Shown: positions 22,884 through 34,049 of the stretch, piece by piece
Layout of the letters: each line of letters opens with the position of its first letter
Position numbering within the stretch: position 1 is the first letter of the stretch
From: Rhexocercosporidium sp. MPI-PUGE-AT-0058
Lineage: Eukaryota > Ascomycota > Leotiomycetes > Helotiales
DNA length: 64,000 bases
Direction: 5' to 3'
NCBI GenBank assembly: GCA_020746875.1
Contig: JAGTJL010000001.1
Span: 2,790,001 to 2,854,000 of the forward strand
The notes under the pieces: model-generated
The model's input: only the letters and a program-made list of their open reading frames with translations
Told to the model about the DNA's origin: nothing
Database searches by the model: none
Translations under genes and position numbers: made by a program

Positions 22884-23136
22884 TCACTTCCGCTCTTCAT
22901 CAATCGGCGTTAACTTAACGAGCTTCTCAAGGATTTCGCTGAGGAATTCGTTAGCAATGTCTTATTAAGGCTCCGTTAGACACGCACTCCAAACTCGATG
23001 GGGGTTCTCGAAGAGTCTTCTCCATAGCAGGGTCTGTGAGATTACTTGAGGACGGATTCTGGGGAGTCTCAGGTTCGTTGTTGACTTTAGACGGCTCTAG
23101 CTGCTTCGGCTTTGCTATTGTCTCAGTAGGAGCCAT
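22884..23136 (-). CDS. small acidic/proline-rich hypothetical protein
   Basis: ATG at 23136 starts MAPTETIAKPKQLEPSKVNN, then a Pro/Ser-rich stretch to LREPPSSL. A GTGCGT intron with a TTGCTAACG branch point and CCTCAG acceptor leads to DEILEKLVKLTPIDEERK and a stop at 22884. The total is about 68 residues with a disordered N-terminus and one amphipathic C-terminal helix. The clean splice signals and in-frame join support it. Unknown function. The sequence downstream to 22649 holds only a weak frame. Confidence 0.55.
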
Positions 23137-23699
23137 TATTTATGTGGAGAGTTAGTAAATGGCTCTATAGTATATATGTAAAAGTGTGATATTTGATAAG
23201 ATGCTTGGAGAATTAAGAGAGATGAAAAAGATAGCGGTCAAACTTGTGAGGAATTCGCCTCCTTATATACAGTTTTACACCAAAAGTTCGCATATATCTT
23301 TCTGCAACAAACTACACATTAGTTTCTCATTTATTCGTCTTATCGATTCGAAAATATTCACTTAGGACCTATCAATCAGGTGGCCAAGACTGGGCCCCTA
23401 CGTACAGCTTCATCCACTTTAATACAAACCTTGACCTGCATTCCCAATGAAGATGTAGTCCATCTTGCTGCAGCTAGGAAGAAGAAACCGGCGTTATGTC
23501 AACGGTGTTGGTCTAACAAAATCGATTAGGCTTAAGTCACCATGCATTAGTGAGGGAATTCGACCGATCGCTCGCGGGATGTAAGCTGTAACTGTAGTAA
23601 TTGATGGTCTGGCGTTGTGTTTTGTTGTTATGGAGCGTCAAAAGGACAAGGATGATTGGAGCACCCAGCTGCACGTGCTCCCCAGGTTGCATAACATTC

Positions 23700-23900
23700 C
23701 GAAAATCTCCCATCTTTTCTCCATCAATCTACCATCACTCTCGCAAACTTTTCACGGCCCTTTCATCGATTTCCCATCCATCTACCATCAAACTCCCATC
23801 AACCTCCCATCAACTTCCCATAATCATTATCTCAGCATTCCTTAACGTCTCATAGCAAACTTTATTAATCCTCCATCGATCTACCATCAACCTTCCATCA
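23700..23900. repeat. 11-bp-period cccatcaa minisatellite, left copy
   Basis: Degenerate array, clearest at 23772-23822, with units such as cccatcaaact, cccatcaacct and cccatcaactt, and looser ccatc/ctaccatca units on either side. The same unit occurs in opposite orientation at 28880-28951. Confidence 0.7.
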
Positions 23901-23934
23901 GCTACTCGGACGTCTCGTGAAAATATTCGCTGCG

Positions 23935-24787
23935 ATGGAGATGAAAAAGCCCTCTCGTCATAAACCACTCAAAACCGACGAGGCTTAGGACAGGCTTGTT
24001 AAAGCTAGCGAGAACATCAAATTGCTTAGAAGGCTGACCGATGCTGGGGCTCGAAGCAGCTTAGGGGCTGTCAATACGTTGAAGATAGTACAAGCTTCTG
24101 GGAAACCCAAACGTTACAAAGAGTTTTTACATAATGTCCTCCGCCACTCCGGTCCCTAAGTCGTCCTACTGTGTGCCGTCGCACTTGGCCAAGCTAAAGT
24201 GGTCGATATGAAAGATGGTGATCGAGTTGATCTAGTTAGCAAAATTAAAGCTAACAAGGACAACGCTAATATCAACGATCCTACGGTTCGATCGCTTGCA
24301 ATCAGGCACCAAATACCTAACTCCGTGACTGGTGTGTTTGTCCTTTCTTTTCAGGAGACAGGCGTGGCTAATTGGAGGCAGATCTGCCACCGCTACTATA
24401 TACTGTGGTTGAACGATCTCAAAAACGAAAACGCATCTCAATTGATTCTCAAGATCCAGAACAGGCATTAGGTGCGAGCAGATTAACCATCCATAATGAA
24501 CTCTTTATTGATTTCGGCTGCTATTAGAATCTGCTGCCCGGCCCCCTGGCGACGTCCATAGACTCACACCTGTCAATGCTCCACCCGTCCTACCAGAATC
24601 TGCTCCAGGGCTTACCGGCGACGTCTACGGACTTACACCAACTGATGCTCCAGCCGTCGTCGCTGAGGTCCATGGACAGATGTGGTTAACCGACCCATAT
24701 GATGATAACACTCAACCATTTGTTACTATGCAGATCTCATGGAAATTGCGGGACCAAATTATCTCACAACGCCCAAAGATGATGTGA
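23935..24787 (+). pseudogene. decayed gene of unknown function
   Basis: ATG at 23935 opens a frame (MEMKKPSRHKPLKTDEA) broken by TAG 23986 and TAA 24157 but otherwise continuous through SENIKLLRRLTDAGARSSLG, VLLCAVALGQAKVVDMKDGD and ETGVANWRQICHRYYILWLN to 24471. Both stops fit C-to-T changes of CAG and CAA. After a frame change the sequence continues with two 23-residue Pro-rich repeats and VHGQMWLTDPYDDNTQPF to 24787. No family recognised. Confidence 0.4.
24527..24664. repeat. 69-bp tandem repeat, two copies
   Basis: Two adjacent units start gaatctgct and share cggcgacgtc / tggcgacgtc and gatgctcca / aatgctcca blocks. They encode ESA...GDV...LTP.(N/D)AP twice in the decayed plus-strand gene. 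Confidence 0.8.
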
Positions 24788-24808
24788 AGAACCTTCTAAC
24801 ATAAGCTA

Positions 24809-25205
24809 TCAAACCGCGCTCCTGGTGACATACCCGACTGGAAGAGATCCGGCAGCAGAAATGTACCAGTCACTATTCCAGGGAACAATCACCAGGTTGC
24901 CGGCCTGTTGCGTCCCTATGCCATCGACATATCCGCTGTCAGACTTTCGGAAGATGCGGATTGCCCCTCTGCTGCTCCGAACATCGACGATAATGACGAC
25001 AGTATTTTCGGGTGGTGTCGTTATTTTCCCTTTTGCCGGGGTTGTCCAAGTTATTGTAGGATCGCAGTCGCCGCAGTTTGTCTAAAGGAGCAATTTAGTA
25101 CGTAGGAAGAATATATACTGAGCCATGGAAATATCTTACCTTTTCCTTGCATTCATCCACAAGTTGTTCATCCGTAAGGCTTGTGGCTTGAATCTTTGTG
25201 GCCAT
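24809..25205 (-). CDS. small hypothetical protein, predicted beta-rich
   Basis: ATG at 25205 starts MATKIQATSLTDEQLVDECK (EK). A GTAAGA intron ending CCTTTAG joins in frame to TNCGDCDPTITWTTPAKGKI, and the frame runs to a stop at 24809 with alternating hydrophobic stretches (ENTVVIIVDVRSSRGAIRIF, AGNLVIVPWNSDWYISAAG). The total is about 110 residues. The predominance of beta-branched residues suggests a compact beta fold. No signal peptide. Intact, between the two inverted minisatellites. Family not recognised. Confidence 0.55.
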
Positions 25206-26454
25206 GATGAAAGCGATTCGTATGACTCGTAAGCAGAAACCAGCGATATATGATGTTTGGCCAAGTCCTTCTCGATCTTGGATGTGAGGATTGCAGAAAC
25301 GTCGCCTGCTGCAACGTTGGAGAGTAGATGAATGGGAAACCGTAAGTCCACGTATCTGCTTCACAACTACCTCACCCGACTTCTTGTGGATGTCGACCCT
25401 TCCTTCTACCTTCTGCTCGTGCGGTTGCCTCAAAGGCTTGGATGTGTGGTGTGAGCAAGGTATTGGTAGAGGCGGATGGCAGCTGCCACGATCTTGAAGG
25501 GGTAGGTCGCCTGATGGATTTCGAGCTTTTGGGTGGGCCACCCTCGAAGGAATCGTGTCTCCACAAGAGCGAGTCCTATTGCAAAGTAAGTCCTTGACAC
25601 CAGCGCGACTGTGGGAGGGTGTGAAAGGATCAGGAAACATTACCTAGACCTGAGTGAAGCCGTAATCGGACCTAAAATCAGTGGAAGAGTAGGCTCGTCA
25701 GGCTAGACGACTAGGTCATTACCGCCCCTGGAGAAAGATGCTATTCTGTGCGATCTTGGAAATTTTCTGGCCTCTCGGTTACGGCTTGAAATTTCGAAGG
25801 ACATGAGATGGTGATAAAGCTATCCATTTGCGTCAACATGAAAGAAAGTTTGGTTTGCAACTTTGACCGGCGGGGCTCGAAATTCTGCATGATTTGCTAG
25901 ACTAGCAGCCTAACGGGCGCCCGAAATGTCCTGACGCATTTCAGGCTCCAATGCCGCCTGGCGGCGTCACATGTGGTGCATGGGAATGCCAAGCCTAATC
26001 ATGTCACTGACTAACACGTGGTTTCCAGGCTTCAGTGGGGGGTGGGGAGGGTCATAATGTGAATAGTTTCCAAAATAGGGAAGTGGAATTGTAGCCGCCG
26101 TGTTTCAAGACCTGGATTTTGGTTCTTCGAAGAACAGCTACTGATTAGAAGACAATACAGACGAAATCACGAATAGACCCACTTCTCAACATTGATGTCA
26201 CGTGAGATTTTCTTTGTATCATCGTACTTTTATAACGGTGTACTTCGAACCCTCCTGAAAGAAGGAAATGCAAAGGGGAATCCGAGAAGACCCAGTGAGC
26301 ACGAAAGCGTCCATTCCCACCATACTCCTCCAAATTTACTCATTAAATCGCATATCACTATGCTTCTCTGCCAAATACGCCTTAAACTAAACCTCCTTTC
26401 GCTCCAGGAATTCCTCCTTCCCAGCAAGTGTGGCTGTGTCTAACATCGCCTCGC
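25206..26454. other. unresolved minus-strand fragment, otherwise empty
   Basis: A minus-strand frame at about 25430-25650 reads LVSRTYFAIGLALVETRFLR then GWPTQKLEIHQATYPFKIVA, which looks like part of a real protein, but no start, splice or domain is evident and other frames overlap it. From 25660 to 26454 I see nothing. Confidence 0.3.
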
Positions 26455-27705
26455 CTAGCCCTTATTATATAAAATCTGCCAGTAAATCTGGTCGACGTCG
26501 ACGCTATTCCGCGACGCAAGGTTGAACCAGAACCGACCACTGTCCCACGAGTCCCTCATTCGAGCCGAGAGGAGCGGCTCCCCAGCTGGTCGGGCTAGTC
26601 TGGCCTCAACGCGTTCCATTGCGTGGATAAACTGCTCCTTTCGCGGCTCGAAGAGATCAAGAAATTTCTGCTTTCCAGCCTCCCCTTCGCTCACCTCAAT
26701 GCCCGGATCCCGAAGGATAAGCCACCAAGGCAGGTCGTAGGCGAATTGTGCCGGCATGACGTTCGTAAACTCAAAGTCGAGTAAGGCGGTGATTTCCATT
26801 GTCTCCGGGTTAATAAGCATATTCAAAGGCCGCATATCGTCGCAGAAGAGCCGATGCGGTCCGGCGTCGTCAATCATACCGTATGTCGGGATCAGCTTGG
26901 CGAAGCAGTGTCGCGCGACGTACCGACCCCAGGTAATGTCTTTGCATCGTAAGCTACGGTGTGCTACGTCTCCAGATGTATTTACAGGCACTGGGCGCGC
27001 GCTGCGAAGTAATTACTCGAACGGTCGAACACCGGCATGGTCTTGAAGTGTTCCGCGGGGAAGCCAGCGAAGCTGACGACCTCGTTCATGTCGTACGTCA
27101 ATAGCGGCTCAGTAACAGTCCACTCCCCAGATACGGCGTCCTTAAAATAGCCCCAATGCGCGGGAATTCCAGGCGTGAAAGCTCCAGCATAAAGCTAGCG
27201 AGCTGTTCGAAGATGCCGTTGAGCTTGGCCTCGTCAATATCTGGATCCAGAATCGCAAGATCCGCCTCGTTAGGAGTGGGTTTTTTCAGGATATCGCCAA
27301 GGTTCTCCCCTTCCATAAACTCCATGATTATGAACGGTCCCAGCTGCTGTGACTCTCTTTGGTGAGACCCCAGTGGTACACACGTGGAACGGGGATACTC
27401 GTATGTTCGCGGAGATAAGTCATAACCATAACCTCGTGCTTAACCTTTTTCGCTCGCCATAAATCGTATACCTTTCCCGGAATCGGGAAGCGAATAATAA
27501 CACGCTCGTTGGTCACACTATTTCGAACGGCGATACTAAGGTTAAACGAACCCTTAAAGAATCGAAGGAACTCTCCAGCCTTATTCCACCCAAGGCAATT
27601 GTCAACAAAGAACACAATGTCGGGTGTTACTTCAACGAGCTTGCGGATAAATTCCTGTTGCGCGTCCTTAGCATTTCTCTCAGCAATATAGTTGGCGGGC
27701 ATCAT
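26455..27705 (-). pseudogene. aminoglycoside-phosphotransferase-like kinase, broken
   Basis: APH/choline-kinase fold family (PF01636), substrate unknown. Start MMPANYIAERNAKDAQQ at 27705. Features in order: FFKGSFNLSIAVRN (nucleotide loop), VIIRFPIPGKVYDLWRAKKV with the ATP-binding Lys region, IPVPRVYHWG (hinge area), IMEFMEGENLGD, FCDDMRPLNMLINPETMEIT as the catalytic loop, and ALLDFEFTN as the metal-binding DF motif, with a C-terminal helical part to 26455. Frame is lost at about 27349, 27145 and 26940, each explained by one missing base. Two in-frame stops (26981-26983, 26964-26966) fit CAA/CAG to TAA/TAG. Composition is noticeably more GC-rich than the flanks. Non-functional as read. Confidence 0.75.
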
Positions 27706-28382
27706 CTTGCGGGAAGGTCAGAACACAAAGCTGGGTGGTAGTAGTAATTAATGGCGGAAGATGTTAAAAAGAAGGAGAACGAAAGAGTCGGTGGTGGGGG
27801 AGGAGCGACAATTTAAGCTATTATCTTAGCGCTCGGTAAAGACCACCACCACGCCTTGCACAACATTTCCGTCAAGCCACCACCAGTATCACCAAGTCCG
27901 CTGGTGCTTTGCAGTAATGCCTCCCAAATTGCTTCGGGATGCTTCAAGGATTCATGCACGCGTGGCAGCCAATGAGGCGTTTGAAAATGAAAAGGCGGTT
28001 CCTTTAACTTATCCAATCTTAAACAGCAATACAGGGGATTCATGGGTGTCAGTTAAAGTCTACAAAATTTACTAGAGCTGGAGAAATGAGGTTTAGTAAA
28101 CGAGAGATTATGTATATTTGTGTTCTGAAGCTAAACGAGTCTAGGTGTGCAAACCCAGTACGGAATCTATATGAGTGTACATATTCGCGAAGTCACAACC
28201 ACCCTCATTGCTTCCGATAGACTTCAGTTTAACAGCCGAACCAAGGAATCCATGTCAGACACCCTATCTTCTTCGTGCGGCCACCATAAGCATGAGGATC
28301 CAGTTGGCTCCTTATTCACGACTAGTGAAGCCGGTAAATTAGAGCCGTTATTGCAATATACCTCAGTCAGTTCAGGAACATC

Positions 28383-28589
28383 TTAGATACCCTTGCCACG
28401 TTCAGAGCGGGAGGTGGTCCCGGCATCTTCGGACAGCATCTTCATATCTTCCTCCTTCTTCCTCTCTTCCTCCTCCTTGCGACGTCTCTCAATGGCTGCC
28501 TCGCGGGCCTTTCGACTGGCTTCGCCCTGCGCGTTTATGACATCAATGGTGGCCTGATCGAGGATCTTGCCGCCTGCCCTGTCAGCCAT
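28383..28589 (-). CDS. small charged helical protein
   Basis: Single-exon frame of 68 residues from ATG 28589 (MADRAGGKILDQATIDVINA) to 28383. The middle is a highly charged single alpha helix (KAREAAIERRRKEEEERKKE) followed by SEDAGTTSRSERGKGI. No introns, no lesions. Such short KE-rich proteins occur widely in ascomycetes, often without known role. Lies just inside the right-hand inverted minisatellite. Confidence 0.5.
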   Translation of the reverse strand: MADRAGGKILDQATIDVINAQGEASRKAREAAIERRRKEEEERKKEEDMKMLSEDAGTTSRSERGKGI

Positions 28590-28879
28590 GGTGATTGATT
28601 TAGTTTTGAGGCTTGAAATGGGAAAGTTTTTGTGGGTTTGCAGAAATGGCGGCGAGATTTAATAATAGGTGAGTTGAGATGGAAAGAAGTAGGACTCAAA
28701 GCCCGAATTTATATCCACAAGTGACCATGTTTTCTCCATCCTTAGTCCAGTCTCTTCCTTTCTCCTCTCCTCGTGATGCACTATGCATCTCTGCATTCAA
28801 CTTGATCAATATGGGCGAACGTCCCGGGCGTTTACCATACATAGCAATGTATCCCTGCTCACCCAATCAACCAGGTTTA

Positions 28880-28951
28880 TTTGGTGGGACTTTGATGGGA
28901 CTTTGATGGGAACTTAATGGGGCTTAGTGGGAGCTTGGTGGGGGTTTGATA
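28880..28951. repeat. 11-bp-period cccatcaa minisatellite, right copy (inverted)
   Basis: About six units, read on the minus strand as cccatcaaagt, cccatcaaagt, cccaccaagct and so on. Orientation is opposite to the array at 23700-23900, so the two flank about 5 kb as a loose inverted repeat. Confidence 0.7.
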
Positions 28952-29700
28952 CCATATCAACCTTCAACCCAGCTCTTGCCCCAAACTTGTAGTGATTGTG
29001 ACCAATCGAATCAGCCCACGCTTGAATCATGCGCGGATGAGACTTATCACCTCGACTTTCATTGCAACCTTCTCGTCGGCATATTCACCGCAGACGTTCC
29101 CGATACGAGGGAAGCGGACAACCCAGGCTGTACCGTCGCTGAAGGCCACCTTCTGACCAATATTATATGCGGCATGGAAAAAGCCGCCCTCGATTCGATA
29201 GCGGAGTCGGTCGGGGTCGATATCCCCGCGTCCGGTTTACCTTTCCACCCAAAGTGTCGACTTCACCCCACGGATGAGTTCGATGCGCCGGTTAACGTCC
29301 ATATAGTCGGAGGAGGCTTTAGTTGTCGAGCGTTTATACCCAGAGAAGACCAGCTAGACGCAACCGGCGTTCCTAGTATTCAAGAAACAGTTGTCGGCAG
29401 TCAGGCAAACTGCCGGATTGAGTGGCAGCGAGATACTGTCAACAGTATTCAAGAAGCCGGAGTCAACATTCTGACAGACTGCGAAAGTGAAGCGTACGGC
29501 AACTAAGTGCACTACAACTTGGTAACTTCACCAGCTAGACAACCTCTCTACGGATATCAATCGGTCAGAGAGCTTTTAAAAGCGCTGCATAATACTATCT
29601 AAGGCCATAAGTCGCTACTCGAGGATAGAAAGATTCTTTAAGCTAGGAGCTTTGTTTACTTATAGTATATGCCATACTCTTACTTAAAGAAAGTAGTTCT
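28946..29700 (+). pseudogene. FunK1-type kinase relic with unknown N-terminal part
   Basis: An open frame to 29506 reads LESCADETYHLDFHCNLLVG, HIVGGGFSCRAFIPREDQ and DTVNSIQEAGVNILTDCESE. After a stop at 29504, the same strand continues with QSVRELLKALHNTI, a stop, then GHKSLLEDRKIL. This resembles the stretch just before the HRD catalytic loop in FunK1 fungal kinases (PF17667). The sequence then dissolves into AT-rich DNA before any catalytic motif. The link between the first frame and the kinase-like piece is not certain. Confidence 0.35.
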
Positions 29701-31599
29701 AGATTCGACGGAGAGGTTTTATTTATTCATAAGGTCTTAAAACTATACAGACGGCTTTAATCCATTAATGCTCATAATTCTCGCAATCTAAATATGTGAG
29801 GGTGCAAGCTATTGTGAAAGAGCTCGATTTAGGATCACTTAGGGCCTTCCCGGACCTTAGGCAAACTTACATTAATACAAGACTATAACTAGAGTATCGA
29901 GAAGAATTTAGGAATATTTCATGCCCTTCGGATAAGGTCACAATTGCTACCCCCAGTCCCCGGCAATAGAGCTGCAACTGCTTCATTCGAGAGCGTGTTG
30001 GTTCGAGACTTAACTCGAAAATAAATGGGAGGAAAAGATAAGTCTGGTTCCTTCGTTACTCCAGATAGAGCAAGCCTATGCAGGTGTTTACAAGGCAATT
30101 GTTCATACTATAGTAATACACATAAAATCAGATTTTCGCTCACGAAAGTTAGTGATATTATGCAATAAGTGAAGCTTAACATTTCAGTATCTATCCACGT
30201 TCTCTTTTACACTCGGACCTGGTCGGGATCCTCGAAAGATGAATGAAAGCTCGTATGCCGTCCTGCCCTTGATTCTGGCAATTGACTTCATATTATGTGT
30301 GGGTGAGAGCACAGGACTGTAGCGCTCCTAAAATATTCACACGTCTGGCTTAGGGGTAGAGGGTGTCCTAAAGCTGCTTTTTGTTTCCTGTCCCTAGCTC
30401 GTGGTTGATTGCGTTTCTCGTCTCTTCTATGTGAAGGCCTTCTCGAGCGATGTCCCTTCTAGCCCTGAAAGTTCGCGGTAGACATATGTAAATCTGTCTG
30501 CTACTGGTGTACGGCCTCGATGCTTCGTCGAACTCTGTAAAGCCTTGCATGCGACACAAATCTGCCTAGTAGCTCGCAGACTTAAAGACTAGTCCGGGGG
30601 TCTGGTTCTGCGTGATCGATGTCTTTAGGTCCAACCGCTGCTGGGGCGGGTGGTGGCGATTCGAGAAACGGCGGGACCGCTTCCTCCCTGCCTCTTCTTC
30701 GAATACATCGTGCGTAGTAGTTGGAAGATCCATCGGGACCCTGGCTGACTATAAGTAGGCAAAGTCTCTACTATAGTTTCGCAGACACAACTCCACCGCC
30801 GATACACTTGGACTGAGGAGGTAGAACATATCGACGTGCTTACGAGGACAGCAGACGAGCTTGGAGCTGGAACTGTCTGAAATGATGCTATCGTTGAAAG
30901 ATATGGAGAGTAAGGCAAACATGCGAAGTAGTATTATACGAGTAGCATGTAAGCGTTCGCAGGTGGTCTTGTTTAAGGAATGTCCCCGTCTGCCTACGAT
31001 ATCTTAAGCCTATAGTAAAGAGCAGGACTTAATATGGATCCTGATGTCATACCCAAGGAATAAGTCTTGCTTTGGAAAGTTCGGGTTGTAGCAAAACTAA
31101 AGTTATAGACGAGAGATTGGCGGTGCATCCTTACTATCCGGTCATAATGGGTTTCATTGTTCCAACTTTGGGAGGAAGCAGCTTATCGGCATCAACTCAA
31201 ACCTGAAAGTGTGGTTGGAAGCGACTTTTGATCCGGATCCAATAATGGTGTGAAAAAGAATTGTACTGGGGGATAAAGCACGTGGAATAAAGTATTGATG
31301 TTTTTCATCTATATAACGTAAACAAAAAGGCTGTAATCTACTTTCAAAATGAGGCATAAGAGGAACCTCTTTTATGCTGCTGTTCAAACTTAAGTCTCTT
31401 AATAAAGCCTTTGGGAGGATGTCTCTGTATGTTTTCGTCTTATCTCCAGCGTACGGAGCCCGACCAGATCTTATTCCATTCCCTTCTTTCGGATCCAAAT
31501 TAACGAATCCGACAGTGAGATGTTAACCTACCATTGCTAGGAAGTTCACATGGACAGGCAAATGTTTATATTGGCCTTGTTCCACCGTTCACATACCAA
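29701..31599. other. AT-rich, no gene
   Basis: 29.7-30.3 kb is AT-rich with dense stops on both strands and looks like heavily mutated relic DNA. 30.4-31.5 kb has short minus-strand frames (for example 30625-30918 and 31154-31498) with no domain, splice support or relation to each other. Confidence 0.4.
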
Positions 31600-32789
31600 T
31601 CAAAACTGAGTTTCATCGCCAGCCCCAAGAAGAATCGAGGCGGTAAGCCAATTCGTGGTGTTTTGTAGATTTGACCCGGCGGTACAATATTTGACAAAGC
31701 ACAGAGCGCTGATCAAAATTAGAGAGAGGAAAACAAGTTCTATCTAGGATTTGACTTACTGTAATTATATGAAGTTGTAATTGCAAATAAATGATGCACA
31801 AAAGGACGAAATAAGTGTGCAACAAAGAGCACCAAAACTCAGTCCTACGACATGCCCATGCGAAACTTTAATACTAATAACATCGCGCAAGTCCCATGAT
31901 GACTGTCGTGTGAATATTATAGGGATCATAAGGAAAGTGCAAGTAGCAATGCTCCAGAAAACAACAAAACCCTTCAGTAGTATGTCATAAGGGCGGAGGC
32001 GCTGCATAAAGGTAGAGTGGTGAGTAGAGAATATAGCTGCTACAGTGACAACAAGCATCACTGTAGATACAATTGCCCAGGTCAGCGATGTATGAGTTAT
32101 TCCCGACGCAATGCCCTTGAGAGCATATACATCCTTGATTTTCATCGCAGACCCCAGAGGCACATTTAGCGCCGCAAGGTATACTGGCAATTGCTGGCAG
32201 TCCGTGTGCGTAGCAAATCCGAGGCAACATTGAGATGTGCCAAAAGTGATGTTTTGGAGCTGGTCATCCAAAAGATTATTGGAGATTGGTTTTAGTAGAC
32301 CGTCTCGCAGAAGTCTTTGGGCCTAATACTCTGAACTGTCGAGGTTAGTCTACGAAGCAGAACAGCATATGTAAAAACGTACAAGTATCACCATCACACC
32401 TGCAAGCTTCAATCTCTCTGCTCGTAAAGAGAACACGCAAAGAGTAAATTGTGTGACAGCTGCCAATATGAAAATAACGACCGGCAAGGCGGTGAAGACT
32501 CCCATGTTGACGGTGAAAGAGGAACGCATATAAAACCACGACATCTATTGCTAGCTTTCGACGGAAGTGTTGCTCTTATAGGTCCCTCTGTGTTTCGGAT
32601 TCCGATCGCTTGCCTGTAAATATAGTCAATTTGAAGGTTGTAACCCAGAAGGCTTGCGAGAGATGAGGTGGTATCAAACCCATTCGAATGTTGATGGGTC
32701 AAGATGACCACCTCGCTTAAAATGTCCACATGAACCACCACCAAACCGGTTGGTAACAACTTTAATCTCGTTCTTCTTGCATTCTCCAT
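31600..32789 (-). pseudogene. multi-pass membrane protein relic
   Basis: Start MENARRTRLKLLPTGLVVVH at 32789. Hydrophobic segments follow: VFTALPVVIFILAAVTQFTL, WAIVSTVMLVVTVAAIF, LKGFVVFWSIATCTFLMIPI and VGLSFGALCCTLISSFCASF, so about five membrane spans. A Cys-rich loop (TSQCCLGFATHTDC) lies before span 3. The frame is interrupted by TAG 32350-32352, TAG 32323-32325 and TAA 31765-31767, all one C-to-T step from Gln codons, and by a frame change near 32545. After the TAA a clean GTAAGT...GATCAG intron still joins to ALCFVKYCTAGSNLQNTTN and a final stop at 31600, so the gene was spliced before it died. Family unknown. Confidence 0.5.
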
Positions 32790-32860
32790 TATAACATTTC
32801 CAGAGAAGATTAGGATGTCTTCCAAAAGACAGAAAAGCAAATTTTCCCGTTATTGAGATA

Positions 32861-33746
32861 ATGAGTCAACCAGTACTCCGTCATTTGCGAAGGGTTCAGG
32901 CCTTGTTGGGCCACCCATCCGATGATACTAATGAGACTCCTCCAAGTCCAACAGATACAGCAACGCCTGAGAAGGTCCGAAGGGTGCTTAAGATATTACT
33001 CAAGGACCCGTGGGATGACTACAGCTATGTTCGACATATTGGTCAAACCATATTAACCTTGCGCAAAGCATCGTCCTTCCAGCTTGCCAATATTCGAGAG
33101 GTTTCTCCCTTTGAAATTTTAGGGGACCCGCCAATTCTTCCCCATATCAAACATCCAAACATCGCAGCTATCGAAGAGATCTATTGCTATGATGATAGGA
33201 TTTTCCTTGTCACAGAACATCTGGATGTTTCTTTCGCTCAGTTGCAATTCCAGAAATATGATCTTAAAGAGCGAGAGATAGCGACCATACTTACCGAAGT
33301 ACCATACACCCCCACTCAAAAACAAGACAATGGCTCATGATAGCAGGTTCTCAAAGGCCTTGCTTATATCTCTTCGCTAAGGCTTTCTTGCAAAAACCTC
33401 TCGCAAGATAATATCTGGTTATCTCTAGCTAGAGACATCAAACTTGGTTGGTTTTTCCCACATGTAAAACACAACATTTACTCATCCACTCGCTCAAGTC
33501 CTAGATCCTCGAGATCTTAAGTATGATAGCCTACACGAGAGCCCTAAAGTCTCACAGGTTCTATTAGATTTTCCAATATTAGCCGAAATCATAGAAAAAA
33601 TAATGCTTTCCCGCTACCACCTCACCCTAGATGATGAGAAATGGTCTTAGGACACCGTTGATTTCCTCTCATGTACTCTAGAAGGATCCTTTAAGAGTTT
33701 GATGAATGTAAGGAGCAATCAGATGGTGCATTATTACGAATATTGA
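32861..33746 (+). pseudogene. protein-kinase-like gene, catalytic Asp missing, one stop
   Basis: ATG 32861 (MSQPVLRHLRRVQALLGHPS). The kinase-like domain shows YSYVRHIGQTILTLRKASSF, then LPHIKHPNIAAIEEIYCYDD and IFLVTEHLDVSFAQLQ. Introns near 33300-33347 and 33471-33532 join to VLKGLAYISSLRLS, CKNLSQDNIWLSLARDIKL, and later a C-lobe-like FLSCTLEGSFKSLM. Where active kinases have HRDxxxxN this has CKNLSQDN, so the catalytic Asp is absent. TAG at 33648-33650 interrupts the last exon and fits CAG to TAG. Probably a pseudokinase even before the stop. The start lies 72 bp from that of the divergent membrane-protein relic. Confidence 0.55.
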
Positions 33747-34049
33747 CTGATCAGACTAGCATGGCTTCCTCAAGCAAGCTGTGTGCCCAAAAAGGCTGAT
33801 TCCACGCATCCGTTTCGCATATGAAGCCGGGCGTGGGTCTTGGGATTCCAATAGCGAGAAAGAGCAAGCCTTCGACTTCAATTTTGGTACAACGGCTTGA
33901 GGATGGGATATTTCCAAATATTGTACTTGAAATCACGATAATGAACAATCATTATGGCATACTAAATGGCTAGTTCCTCGACTTTCATGACCTTCGGTAC
34001 TCTCAGGCGTGATGTCGTCCCCGCCACCTTGGGCAAGGTGTACCCAATT

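Noticed and set aside
23700..23900. CRISPR-like array
   Set aside because: Units are an 11-bp minisatellite without unique spacers, in a eukaryotic context.
24825..25105. Plus-strand frames with WCRYFPFCRGCPSYC
   Set aside because: They are the complement of the well-spliced minus-strand gene at 24809-25205.
25095..25640. 181-codon minus-strand open frame
   Set aside because: Only its end (MATKIQATSL... from 25205) is a supported exon; the upstream part is low-complexity and conflicts with another coding-like frame.
30625..30918. Possible small secreted Cys protein on the minus strand
   Set aside because: Cys content is low and scattered, no signal peptide at a proper ATG and no intron signals.
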